This document shows, piece by piece, positions 26,891 through 35,684 of a stretch of DNA of 64,000 nucleotides. Within the stretch, counting starts at the first letter, position 1. Each line of letters starts with the position of its first letter. This DNA comes from an uncultured Clostridia bacterium (lineage in GTDB: Bacteria > Bacillota > Clostridia > Saccharofermentanales > Saccharofermentanaceae). The translations under genes and the position numbers were made by a program. Location of the stretch: NCBI GenBank assembly GCA_946407705.1, contig CAMJPC010000003.1:178813-242812 (forward strand), in the 5' to 3' direction. The notes beneath the pieces are model-generated. The model had not been told where the DNA came from. It worked only from the letters and a program-made list of their open reading frames with translations, and ran no database searches.

Positions 26891-27814
26891 TCACTCTTTT
26901 ACGCCGCCGAGCATCATGCCCTGCACGTAATACTTTTGAATTGCCGGATAAACGCAGATGATAGGCAAAACAGTAAGAACCATTGCGCATGACTTAATGT
27001 TTGCGGTCATGTTCTGGGCGTCAGGTTCGTTTGCGCCTGCACCTCTGATGATGGTCTGCAGGAAGTAAGCTACCGGCCACTTTGCCTTATCCTGGAGATA
27101 GAGCTTTGCATTGAACCAGTTGTTCCAATACATGACTGCATAGAACAGTGTCATCGTTGCAATGATGGGTGTTGAAAGAGGCCTTGCGATAAACCAGAAG
27201 ACTCCCCACTTGTTGAGTCCGTCGATCTCGCCAGCTTCTTCAAGATCTTTGGGGATGCTCATGAAGAACGATCTCATGAGGATTACGTAATATGTGCTGA
27301 TGAGCATCGGGAGGATAAATCCCCACATGGAGTTCTTAAGTCCGAGCTTGAGCATGAGGACGTAATTTGCCATCAGTCCGCCGCCGAAATACATCGTGAA
27401 GATAATGAAAGGCGAAAGGATCTTGTTGATCCGCAGATTCGGCTTTGAAAGCGGATATGCAAGGATCGATGAGAAGAACAGCGAAAGTACCGTTCCTATT
27501 ACGGTATAGATAATCGTATTAAGATAGTATCTCAAGAACTCGTAATCGTTGCGCGTAAGAACATAAGCATATGTATCTACGTTAAAGCCCTTCGGAACAA
27601 GTCCGGTGTATCCTTCGATGATCGCCTGTGTTGATGTAAATGACTGAGATACCAGATAAAGGAACGGATAAAGTGTAGCGACCGCAACAAGTATCATGAT
27701 GATAGTGTTGAAAACGGTAAACACCCTGTATCCTACTGAATCCTTGATCTTATTCTTGGGATTATGGATATGTATCTCATCTAATCTGAGTTCTGTCTTT
27801 TTGTTATCACTCAT
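26891..27814 (-). CDS. Sugar ABC transporter permease (LplC/YtcP-type)
   Basis: A 307-residue MalG-like permease with six helices and the EAA loop EEAGEIDGLNKWGVFWFIARPLS. The ending PAIQKYYVQGMMLGGVKE is typical of LplC/YtcP. I start it at 27814 with AAGGAGATTGGAT upstream. This places it 11 bp after the lplB-type stop; a start at 27832 would overlap it. Forms the heterodimer with the product of 27826-28806. Confidence 0.94.
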   Translation of the reverse strand: MSDNKKTELRLDEIHIHNPKNKIKDSVGYRVFTVFNTIIMILVAVATLYPFLYLVSQSFTSTQAIIEGYTGLVPKGFNVDTYAYVLTRNDYEFLRYYLNTIIYTVIGTVLSLFFSSILAYPLSKPNLRINKILSPFIIFTMYFGGGLMANYVLMLKLGLKNSMWGFILPMLISTYYVILMRSFFMSIPKDLEEAGEIDGLNKWGVFWFIARPLSTPIIATMTLFYAVMYWNNWFNAKLYLQDKAKWPVAYFLQTIIRGAGANEPDAQNMTANIKSCAMVLTVLPIICVYPAIQKYYVQGMMLGGVKE

Positions 27815-27825
27815 ATCCAATCTCC

Positions 27826-28806
27826 TTACCAAAGACTCGTGTTCGCGACTTTACGTGAAACGAAGTTTGCAATAGTCAGAAGGATGAGGTTGATGACGCC
27901 TTCAAACATGCCGACTGCCGTAGCAAAGTTAATGCTTCCCGATTCGATACCCATTCTGAAAACGTAAGTGGAAACGATATCACTTGTCTCATATGTAAGA
28001 GGGCTGTAGAGAAGGTAAACTTTCTCGAAAGCTCCGCCTGAACCTACAAGGCCACCGATATCAAGGATAAGGAGAGTTGCGATCGTGGGCAGGATGCAGG
28101 GGATCGTAACGTGCAATACCTGTTGGAAGTGATTTGCGCCGTCAACAGTCGCAGCTTCATAAAGCGAGGGATTGATACCTGACATAGCAGCCAGATAAAG
28201 GATAGTTCCCCAGCCTAAGCTCTGCCATACGCCTGATGCTACAAATATCGTTCTGAACCATTCCGCAAGAGATATGAAGCTTATCTTCTCTCCACCGAGC
28301 TTTGCTATAAACTCATTGATAGGACCGCTCGTGGAAAGGAGTTCCTTGATCATGCCGCATACGATGACCATGGAAATAAAGTGAGGAAGATAAGAAACAG
28401 TCTGAACAAATTTCTTCCAGTGAAGATTTCTTATCTCATTCAACAGTAATGCGAATATCAGCGTTAACGGGAATCTGAAAAGAAGATAAAGACCGTTAAG
28501 GATAAGAGTATTCGAAAATGCCTGCCAGAAAGGCTTGCCTGTAATGAACTGCCTGAAGTACTTTAAAGTAAGCGGACCTTCACCGAAGATGTTGCCGCCT
28601 GATGTGTATTTCCTGAACGCAAGGATATTTCCGAACATCGGAATATAACGGAAGATAATGTAATAAATTACCGGCAGAACAAACATGAGGTAGAGCTGCC
28701 AATTGACGTGGAAATCCTTAATGATCCTCTTGTTGATCGAAATCTTGATCGGAGACCAGTCTTCATCCTGGCTTACCGTATGTCTGTATTCCTCTTTTTT
28801 GCTCAT
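27826..28806 (-). CDS. Sugar ABC transporter permease (LplB-type)
   Basis: A 326-residue MalF-like permease. The YLMFVLPVIYYIIFRYIPMFG block, KYFRQFITGKPFWQAFSNTL and the EAA loop YEAATVDGANHFQQVLHVTIP are those of LplB. C-terminal SRKVANTSLW is the family ending. First gene of the importer operon. Its upstream region (28807-29054) is shared with yesL and holds three CTTGCAT repeats, so this operon is likely under the same control as uxuA. Confidence 0.94.
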   Translation of the reverse strand: MSKKEEYRHTVSQDEDWSPIKISINKRIIKDFHVNWQLYLMFVLPVIYYIIFRYIPMFGNILAFRKYTSGGNIFGEGPLTLKYFRQFITGKPFWQAFSNTLILNGLYLLFRFPLTLIFALLLNEIRNLHWKKFVQTVSYLPHFISMVIVCGMIKELLSTSGPINEFIAKLGGEKISFISLAEWFRTIFVASGVWQSLGWGTILYLAAMSGINPSLYEAATVDGANHFQQVLHVTIPCILPTIATLLILDIGGLVGSGGAFEKVYLLYSPLTYETSDIVSTYVFRMGIESGSINFATAVGMFEGVINLILLTIANFVSRKVANTSLW

Positions 28807-28851
28807 CCCGACTCACCCGATAAATAATAAACAAATGCCAAGTTAACTACT

Positions 28852-28882
28852 CTTGCATACTTGCATGTTAGTTGACTTGCAT
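28852..28882. promoter_or_regulatory. Three CTTGCAT direct repeats, candidate operator
   Basis: CTTGCAT at 28852, 28860 and 28876, that is at steps of 8 and 16 bases. The first, CTTGCATAC, is the exact complement of GTATGCAAG found before the GntR gene. It lies 46 bp upstream of the importer operon start. Likely binding site of the regulon's repressor. Confidence 0.55.
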
Positions 28883-29054
28883 TGAGATTATCACCGCTTG
28901 GACTATATGTCAAGATGTTACCTGTCTGGAATACTAGGATTTGTGCAACCGTTATAATGCTTCCCTATGTTTGTTTGGTCTGACATGCTAGCTTACATTC
29001 GATTGCTTTTTGATTTATTCACTTTTATACTGACTGCAAGAAAGCTGAGAATTC

Positions 29055-29705
29055 ATGAAAAATACTTTTGATCACATTACTAACAGCTGGCTTTATAAAG
29101 CCGGAAAAGCGATAGGAGATGTTGTAATCATCTCTTTATTATTTGTCGTCGGCTGTCTTCCCGTTGTTACAATAGGTGTCTCGATCTCAGCTTTGTATTA
29201 CACCGTTTACCGCAAGTACGCTAAGAAGAGCGATGATATTTCCAGAGATTTTTTCAATGCATTTAAATGCAATCTCAAAAACGGCATCATCATCCATATC
29301 ATCTATTCTGCTTATTCGGCTGTCGTCGGATTCAATATCTATTTTTCATTATTCGGATTCAATGGGATCAAGCTCCCTGAATGGTATACCGTTATATCAT
29401 TTATACCTGTCCTTCCGCTCGTGTTTACCATGCCGTTCTTATATCCTCTCGTTGCTAGGTTTTCCAACTCGGTAAAAGGAACCATCAAGAACAGCTTTAC
29501 AATGTGCATGATAAATTTCCCGAGATTCCTTCTCATATGGCTTATAGCAGCAACTGCTTTACTGATATGCGTTGCTTTTCCGCCGGCATTACTTCTGGTT
29601 CCGACCGGTGCTATGTATCTGACCGGAATGATCACGGAAAAGGCATTTGCATCAGTGATCAGCAGGATCAAATCTCAGGAAGAAAAGGGAGAAGGCAATG
29701 AGTGA
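29055..29705 (+). CDS. YesL-family (DUF624) membrane protein
   Basis: A 216-residue protein with five helices and the family start GDVVIISLLFVVGCLPVVTIG followed by ALYYTVYRKY. DUF624/YesL genes are found beside Lpl-type sugar importers across Firmicutes, but their job is not known; a role in assembling or regulating the importer is a common guess. Divergent from the importer operon and overlapping the next gene by 8 bp. Confidence 0.92.
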   Translation: MKNTFDHITNSWLYKAGKAIGDVVIISLLFVVGCLPVVTIGVSISALYYTVYRKYAKKSDDISRDFFNAFKCNLKNGIIIHIIYSAYSAVVGFNIYFSLFGFNGIKLPEWYTVISFIPVLPLVFTMPFLYPLVARFSNSVKGTIKNSFTMCMINFPRFLLIWLIAATALLICVAFPPALLLVPTGAMYLTGMITEKAFASVISRIKSQEEKGEGNE

Positions 29706-30072
29706 ATACTATAATCTTATTCAGGTGATCTGCGGTGTTCTGGCAGTAGTATTTGTCTTCCTGGGTATATTTCTGTCAGTCAAAAAGCTCAATCCCGAGA
29801 AGTATGAGACCGTGCCTTTAAAGATGACTGTCATCAGCACAGCGCTCATAATCATAGGACTGCTCTTATATGGAGTCGTAAGGACATGCACGAACCTTAC
29901 GGTCGTAACCGAAGAGCATTATGATGTCTCTACAGTCTATCTCGTCTCATTAGGTGAAGTCATCAAGATGTTCGGCTTTATCGTTTTTGTCCCTCTTCTC
30001 TTCAAATTATTCAAGCCGAGAACGAGGAAACCTGAAAGCAGCTCCGAAGAAAACCCTGGAGAAACTGAATAA
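29698..30072 (+). CDS. Small three-helix membrane protein
   Basis: A 124-residue protein with helices near residues 7-27, 42-62 and 83-105 and a polar C-terminus rich in Glu and Ser. I do not recognise a family. It overlaps yesL by 8 bp, so it is translated with it and presumably linked to sugar import. Confidence 0.75.
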   Translation: MSEYYNLIQVICGVLAVVFVFLGIFLSVKKLNPEKYETVPLKMTVISTALIIIGLLLYGVVRTCTNLTVVTEEHYDVSTVYLVSLGEVIKMFGFIVFVPLLFKLFKPRTRKPESSSEENPGETE

Positions 30073-30150
30073 CTTATCCCCTGTTTTGCTATAGTTTGGC
30101 AGGTTTTAAAAACCCTGCCCTGCGTTAACATTTACATATGTCATGTTCTA

Positions 30151-30184
30151 TTGACATAAATCGCGCTTGCTAGTATGCTAGTAG
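30151..30184 (+). promoter_or_regulatory. uxuA promoter with overlapping tandem operator
   Basis: TTGACA at 30151-30156, 17-base spacer, TATGCT at 30174-30179. The -10 is covered by a tandem eight-mer, GCTAGTAT GCTAGTAG (30169-30184), which contains GTATGCTAG. The 8-base period equals that of the repeats before the importer operon. A protein bound here would block RNA polymerase. Confidence 0.65.
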
Positions 30185-30247
30185 GCATAAAGAGGGTTTA
30201 GCATAAGCGAAACTCTCTTCGAATACTATTTCGGGGTAAGAATTCAT

Positions 30248-31318
30248 ATGAAATTGGTCTTGCGGTGGTTTCCATACGGTGATGACAGCGTAACACTTAA
30301 ACAGATAAGACAGATTCCGGGTGTCAGCGGTGTGGCCACTCACCTCACAAGAATCCCCGTCGGTGAGATCTGGACTGATGAAGAGATCAATCTTGTAAAA
30401 GATGAGATCAATTCCTACGGACTTGAGATGGAAGTCATCGAAAGTCTTAATATTCATGAAGACATCAAGAAGGGCCTCCCTTCCAGAGATAAGCTTATCG
30501 AGAACTACATAATCTCGATGAGGAACCTCGCAAAGGCCGGTGTCAAATGCATCTGCTACAACTTCATGCCCGTCATGGACTGGTACAGGAGCAACCTCGC
30601 AAAAGAGCTTCCCGACGGCAGCAACACCATGGCATACAGCCACAGTGATGCAGTCAAGCTCACTTTGGAAAAGATCACTTCTTCCATGATAGACGGCTCT
30701 CACAATTTCAGCCTTCCCGGATGGGAACCCGAAAGATTTGCGCAGATGTCTGAAGACATCAAGTTTTACCAGAACATGTCTTCTGAAGATTATTTCAAGA
30801 ACATAAAGTATTTCCTTGATGCGGTCATTCCTGTTGCAGAAGAATGCGACATCAATTTCGCCGTGCATCCGGATGATCCTCCGATGCCTCTGTTCAACCT
30901 CCCCAAGGTCGTTAACAGCAAGGAATCCATCGATACTTATCTGAATCTTAATCCTTCAAAGAGAAACGGTCTTACCCTCTGCACGGGAAGTCTCGGAGCA
31001 GGTGTCCACAACGACGTTACGGATATCGCGAAGACATTCGCATCCAAGGGCAAGATCCATTTCGTCCACTTAAGGAACGTCAAACACGAGACCGATAACG
31101 ACTTCCACGAATCCGCACACCTTTCCTCCTGTGGTGATCTCGATATGCTCGCTATCGTAAAAGCTCTTTATGAGAACGGGTTTGACGGATACATCCGCCC
31201 TGACCACGGCCGAATGATCTGGGATGAAGTCGGAAGACCCGGTTACGGTCTTTATGACCGTGCACTGGGTGCCACCTACATCAATGGTCTGTGGGAAGCC
31301 GTCAGCAAACTCTGCTAA
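30248..31318 (+). CDS. uxuA: Mannonate dehydratase
   Basis: A 356-residue member of the UxuA family: LRWFPYGDDSVTL at the N-terminus, CYNFMPVMDWYR, FAVHPDDPPMPLFNLPKVV, LTLCTGSLGAG and IHFVHLRNVK, then RPDHGRMIWDE. These carry the metal-binding His, Cys and Asp of the TIM-barrel. It dehydrates D-mannonate to 2-keto-3-deoxygluconate, the substrate of kdgK at 18002. A strong promoter with an overlapping repeat lies upstream. Length is normal. Confidence 0.97.
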   Translation: MKLVLRWFPYGDDSVTLKQIRQIPGVSGVATHLTRIPVGEIWTDEEINLVKDEINSYGLEMEVIESLNIHEDIKKGLPSRDKLIENYIISMRNLAKAGVKCICYNFMPVMDWYRSNLAKELPDGSNTMAYSHSDAVKLTLEKITSSMIDGSHNFSLPGWEPERFAQMSEDIKFYQNMSSEDYFKNIKYFLDAVIPVAEECDINFAVHPDDPPMPLFNLPKVVNSKESIDTYLNLNPSKRNGLTLCTGSLGAGVHNDVTDIAKTFASKGKIHFVHLRNVKHETDNDFHESAHLSSCGDLDMLAIVKALYENGFDGYIRPDHGRMIWDEVGRPGYGLYDRALGATYINGLWEAVSKLC

Positions 31319-31347
31319 CGGAATAACATAAGAAATCTTTCTATATT

Positions 31348-31398
31348 TTGTCCGTCAAAACCGATAATCTTATAAACATATATAGGGTTATCGGTTTT
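31348..31398 (+). promoter_or_regulatory. uxuB promoter flanked by an inverted repeat
   Basis: TTGTCC (31348-31353), 17-base spacer and TATAAA (31371-31376). An 11-base inverted repeat, AAAACCGATAA at 31357-31367 and TTATCGGTTTT at 31388-31398, brackets the -10. It may be an operator pair, or a weak hairpin ending uxuA transcripts. Confidence 0.5.
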
Positions 31399-31433
31399 GC
31401 TGGGTAAACAGGAAAAAGAAAGGACCTGAAATT

Positions 31434-33056
31434 ATGGATCTGTCCAAAGAAAACCTTAAGAACAAAGAATTCTGGAACGGCATAAACGTTGCTTTGCCTG
31501 AATACGACATAGACAAAGTGATCGAAAAGACAACCGCTTCACCTTCCTGGCTCCACGTCGGCGGCGGCAATATCTTCAGGGCATTCATCGCAAGGATCAA
31601 CCAGCGCCTTTTGAATCAGGGACTGACTGATACGGGCATCATAGTCTGCGGAACGATGGATTATGAGAATTTCGAGAGAGTATATAAGCCGTTCGATAAT
31701 CTGACTGTCATCTGCGATCTCAAGAGCGACGGAAATACCGGCTATGAGATCATAGGCAACATCACCGAAGCGATTGCAGCCAATTACGATATCAAAGAGA
31801 ATATCGAAAGACTCAATGAGATCGCTGCCAACCCTTCTTTGCAGATAATATCATTTACCATCACGGAAAAAGGATACGCGTTAAGAGACGCGGACGGCAA
31901 TCTTTTCGAAAGCGCCAAGGCCGATATGGAGAAAGGTCCTTCGCACCCTGTAACATGTATGGGATTCATCTCTTCCCTGCTCTATCAGAGATATCAGGCG
32001 GGCAGGTATCCTCTGGCTCTTGTAAGCATGGACAACTGCAGCCACAACGGCGATAAGCTCAAGTCGTCAGTGCTCGAGATAATCAATGCATGGAAAGAAA
32101 AGGGGTTTGTCGATGAGGGATTTATCTCATATGTTAACGACCCGAAGCAGATAGCTTTCCCCTGGAGCATGATTGACAAGATAACACCCAGACCGTCAGA
32201 CGATATTCTCAACAAACTTACGGAACTGGGTATCAGCAACTTAAAGAGCGTAAAGACAACGAACGGCGTTTTCGCTGCACCGTTCGTAAATGCAGAAGTG
32301 CCTGAATATCTTGTAATTGAAGATCTTTTCCCCAACGGAAGACCCGCTCTCGAAAAGGGAGGCGCGATCATCACCAACAGGGATACGGTAGATAAGTGTG
32401 AAAGGATGAAAGTCACTGCTTGTCTCAATCCTCTCCACACTGCTCTTGCGATATTCGGATGTCTTTTAGGCTTTACGAAGATATCAGACGAAATGAAAGA
32501 CGATGACTTGAGAACGCTCGTTACGAAGATGGGCTATAACGAATGTCTGCCTGTCGTATGCGATCCGAAGATCCTTAATCCGGAAGCTTTCCTCAGGCAG
32601 GTATTGGAGGACAGATTCCCGAATCCCTTCCTTCCCGACACGCCTCAGAGGATAGCAACGGACACGAGCCAAAAACTTCCTATAAGATTCGGCATCACGC
32701 TGAGCACCTATCTTAACGATCGCCCTGAAAAGCTCTCTGAGCTCAAGCTCATCCCGCTCGTTATCGCAGGGTGGCTAAGGTATCTTCTTGCAGTCGATGA
32801 CAGCGGAAATGCATTTGAATTAAGTTCTGATCCTCTCGCGGATTTTTTCAGAAATGAACTTAAAACACAAGGTATAACATACGGCATGGATGGAAGTGTC
32901 TCAGGAAGATTGTCAGGCATCCTTTCCAATGAGACAGTATTCGGAACGGACATCAATAAGACCGGTCTGACGCCTGTGATAGAGGACTATCTCGATGCGT
33001 TGCTGAAAGGCCCGGGAGCCGTAAGAAACGTGCTTCACGAGGCTGTTGCCAATTAG
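31434..33056 (+). CDS. uxuB: Fructuronate reductase (mannitol dehydrogenase family)
   Basis: A 540-residue long-chain polyol dehydrogenase. WLHVGGGNIFRAFIARI is the NAD-binding start; MIDKITPRPSDD and KVTACLNPLHTALAIFGCLLG hold the catalytic Lys, Asn and His of the family. In this setting it reduces D-fructuronate to D-mannonate between uxaC and uxuA. Tagaturonate reductase is an alternative, but the adjacent uxuA favours fructuronate. AAAGAAAGGACC precedes the ATG. Confidence 0.93.
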   Translation: MDLSKENLKNKEFWNGINVALPEYDIDKVIEKTTASPSWLHVGGGNIFRAFIARINQRLLNQGLTDTGIIVCGTMDYENFERVYKPFDNLTVICDLKSDGNTGYEIIGNITEAIAANYDIKENIERLNEIAANPSLQIISFTITEKGYALRDADGNLFESAKADMEKGPSHPVTCMGFISSLLYQRYQAGRYPLALVSMDNCSHNGDKLKSSVLEIINAWKEKGFVDEGFISYVNDPKQIAFPWSMIDKITPRPSDDILNKLTELGISNLKSVKTTNGVFAAPFVNAEVPEYLVIEDLFPNGRPALEKGGAIITNRDTVDKCERMKVTACLNPLHTALAIFGCLLGFTKISDEMKDDDLRTLVTKMGYNECLPVVCDPKILNPEAFLRQVLEDRFPNPFLPDTPQRIATDTSQKLPIRFGITLSTYLNDRPEKLSELKLIPLVIAGWLRYLLAVDDSGNAFELSSDPLADFFRNELKTQGITYGMDGSVSGRLSGILSNETVFGTDINKTGLTPVIEDYLDALLKGPGAVRNVLHEAVAN

Positions 33057-33064
33057 TATGCAAG
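33056..33064. promoter_or_regulatory. Motif GTATGCAAG before the GntR gene
   Basis: Exact complement of the first CTTGCATAC repeat before the importer operon. It overlaps the last base of the uxuB stop and lies 69 bp upstream of the GntR start, as expected for autoregulation. Confidence 0.5.
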
Positions 33065-33132
33065 CGCTGGACATAAAGATTTTTTTATGTTAGGTTTTGT
33101 GTAGTTATTCGCATAAAAAGAGGGATCCTGTA

Positions 33133-33807
33133 ATGATAATCACACCGAAGAACACTTTCGAACCTAACCGTGAATATGCGCTGCGTATAGTCAAAGACAA
33201 CATCATCAACATGGAGATCAAACCCGGTTCTCTCATCGGAGAACAGGAGATCGCATCGCAGCTCGGCATTTCGAGAACACCGGTACACGAAGCGTTCCTC
33301 GAATTATCCAAATCCAAGATCGTCAATATCCTTCCTCAGAAGGGCTGCAGTGTCTCCCTCATCGACTACGAACTCATAAAGGAATCACGCTTCCTCAGGA
33401 TTGCCGTTGAGACAGCTCTGCTTAAGGAAGCATGCGATGTGGCAACCGAAGAAGATATCCAGAAGCTCTATGCCAACATCAAGCTCCAGCAGTTCTATAT
33501 CGAGAACGACCCTCCGAAGTTCTTAAATCTCGACAACGAATTCCATAAGGATATATATGTCGCCTGCAACAAGCTCCAGTGCTTCTATATGGTAAGCCTC
33601 ATGAGCCTCCATTTCGACAGGGTCAGATCTCTGTCTCTTAAGACGATAAAGGACCAGAAGCTCGTATCCGATCACAAGGCCATCGCCGATGCCATCGCCG
33701 CTCATGACAAGAATGCGGTCGAAGCCGCTTTCACCAAGCACATGTCAAGATTCGATCTCGACTGGGACATCATCAAGAAAGCTTACAGCGAATACATTTC
33801 CGAATAA
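33133..33807 (+). CDS. GntR-family regulator (FadR/FCD subfamily)
   Basis: A 224-residue repressor: winged helix with GEQEIASQLGISRTPVHEAFLEL at residues about 38-60, then an FCD ligand-binding domain (FLRIAVETALLKEAC, DNEFHKDIYVACN, SDHKAIADAIAAHDKNAVEAAFTKHMSR) with the metal-binding Asp/His set. The ATG at 33133 with AGGGATCC upstream is used instead of the ATG at 33097. FCD regulators such as UxuR/ExuR control hexuronate genes and respond to fructuronate or similar acids. It follows uxuB and is the likely reader of the GTATGCWAG motif. Confidence 0.92.
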   Translation: MIITPKNTFEPNREYALRIVKDNIINMEIKPGSLIGEQEIASQLGISRTPVHEAFLELSKSKIVNILPQKGCSVSLIDYELIKESRFLRIAVETALLKEACDVATEEDIQKLYANIKLQQFYIENDPPKFLNLDNEFHKDIYVACNKLQCFYMVSLMSLHFDRVRSLSLKTIKDQKLVSDHKAIADAIAAHDKNAVEAAFTKHMSRFDLDWDIIKKAYSEYISE

Positions 33808-33879
33808 CGTTAATAACTTATTTACAGATTGTATGCCATAACGTAACTATGGTTACAATTTGGAGCAGGTAATCTCCTA

Positions 33880-33909
33880 TTCGACTTGTTAGAATATCGG
33901 TAGTATAAT
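33880..33909 (+). promoter_or_regulatory. Promoter of the GGDEF-EAL gene
   Basis: TTCGAC at 33880-33885, 18-base spacer, and a perfect TATAAT at 33904-33909, 29 bp before the ATG at 33939. The -35 is weak; a regulator or an extended -10 may help. Confidence 0.5.
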
Positions 33910-33938
33910 CATAAAAAGTCGGCAAGGCGGTATTTGCT

Positions 33939-35660
33939 ATGACCAAACGTACGGGTGACGGAGTCGATAAGACTCTGCGTAATTTGTCTCACAAGAGGGA
34001 GACGTCTAAGAGTGCGTTTGTTTTACTGCTCCTGATATATGCGATCGCAGCCTTTTTGACAACCATGTCATCAAGGATCAAAGGCCAGGTAGTCATCTTC
34101 AACATCCCGTTTGAGTATTCTTCCCTGACCGGCGTCTTCTCACTTCTGACCAACACATGCGCGATCTGCCTTGTAATGCTTTTCCACAAGGTCGGATACA
34201 TTACGGCGATGATCCTGGTCTGCTCGTCATTTCCTATGATGTTCATAAACGTTTTCGTCCGTCAGAACTATAAGAACATTCCCGGTTTCTTTAACGGATT
34301 AATGGTCATCGTTGCGATCACGATAATATTCTTAGGCAACCGCAAGATCGTTGATTACCAGAAAAGCATACGTGAACAGGCCGTTACCGACAGACTCACG
34401 GGACTGCCTAACCGTTTTGCCTGCACGGAACTCATGAATGATTTCCTTCACAGCAATTCCAGATTCGCGCTTGTTGCGATCGATCTCAATAACTTTAAGA
34501 GCATCAACGATACGATGGGACATGATACAGGTGACCTCGTTCTTAAAGCAGTTGCCAACAGATGGAAAGCGCTTGCAGATTCAACGACAACTTATACGAC
34601 CGAATTCATCGCAAGGATCACGGGCGATGAGTTCATGCTCATAATAAGTGACTATCTGACTAATGATGAAGTCGAGACCGCGATATCGGCATACAAAGAT
34701 GAACTTGAGAAAAAGATAACGATCGATGATTGCGATTACTATCTTACTGCCTGCTTTGGCTACACTCTGTGTCCTGATGATTCCTCAGTTCTTGAGAACA
34801 TCCTGACGTTTGCCGATGCAGCGCTTCATGAAGTCAAGAGTTCCGGCAGCGGCAGCCGTATCCTGAAATTCTCGCCTGATGTTCTGAATACCGAAAGATC
34901 ATTGGAGATCGAGCGCAAGATACGTTCCGCCCTCAGCGATAACAAGATCATCTATCATCTTCAGCCGCAGTATGACATGGATCATAAGCTCATCGGATTT
35001 GAAGCGCTTGCAAGGCTAAAGGAGGACAACGGCACTTACATAAGCCCCGCTGAATTTATTCCCGTAGCTGAGAAAACAGGTCTTGTTGACCGTATCGATA
35101 ACCGGGTTTTCGAGCTTGCCGTTAAGTTTATGGGTGATGTTCTTAAAGAGACCTCTTCGGATATCACACTGAGCGTTAACGTATCTGTCAGACACCTCAT
35201 GAAGAACACATTCCTGGATGAGATAAGAAGAGTCCTTGAAGAGAACAATGTCTCGCCTGAACACATTGAGATCGAGATCACCGAATCCATCATGATCGAC
35301 TCTGCGGACAAGGCATTACAACGCATCGAAGAACTGAAACGAATGGGCATGAAAGTCGCGATCGACGACTTCGGAACAGGTTATTCCTCACTCAGTTATC
35401 TTAACAACTTCCCTTCCGACATGCTCAAGATCGACAAATCCTTCATCGATAAGATGAACCAGAATGAAGTATCCAGACAGTATGTAGCCATGATCATCTC
35501 GATCGGTCACACGCTTGATCTTAAGGTTATTTCGGAAGGCGTGGAATCACAAGACCAGGTCGAAGTGCTGAGATCAATAGGCTGCGATTACATCCAGGGA
35601 TTTGTCTGGGGTAAACCGGTGCCGCCGGAAGAAGCGAGAAAACTTATAAACGCGGACTGA
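33939..35660 (+). CDS. Membrane GGDEF-EAL c-di-GMP protein
   Basis: A 573-residue protein. Four to five helices fill residues about 25-135. GGDEF domain about 145-305: RLTGLPNRFACTELM, with signature RITGDEF in place of GGDEF, a variant (first Gly to Thr) that lowers or ends cyclase activity in many cases. EAL domain about 320-570: GFEALARL, IEITESIMID, AIDDFGTGYSSLSYL and DMLKIDKSFI are intact, so phosphodiesterase activity is likely. The next gene starts 24 bp downstream. Confidence 0.94.
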   Translation: MTKRTGDGVDKTLRNLSHKRETSKSAFVLLLLIYAIAAFLTTMSSRIKGQVVIFNIPFEYSSLTGVFSLLTNTCAICLVMLFHKVGYITAMILVCSSFPMMFINVFVRQNYKNIPGFFNGLMVIVAITIIFLGNRKIVDYQKSIREQAVTDRLTGLPNRFACTELMNDFLHSNSRFALVAIDLNNFKSINDTMGHDTGDLVLKAVANRWKALADSTTTYTTEFIARITGDEFMLIISDYLTNDEVETAISAYKDELEKKITIDDCDYYLTACFGYTLCPDDSSVLENILTFADAALHEVKSSGSGSRILKFSPDVLNTERSLEIERKIRSALSDNKIIYHLQPQYDMDHKLIGFEALARLKEDNGTYISPAEFIPVAEKTGLVDRIDNRVFELAVKFMGDVLKETSSDITLSVNVSVRHLMKNTFLDEIRRVLEENNVSPEHIEIEITESIMIDSADKALQRIEELKRMGMKVAIDDFGTGYSSLSYLNNFPSDMLKIDKSFIDKMNQNEVSRQYVAMIISIGHTLDLKVISEGVESQDQVEVLRSIGCDYIQGFVWGKPVPPEEARKLINAD

Positions 35661-35684
35661 TCATTTGAAAGGACCGTGAAGCAT

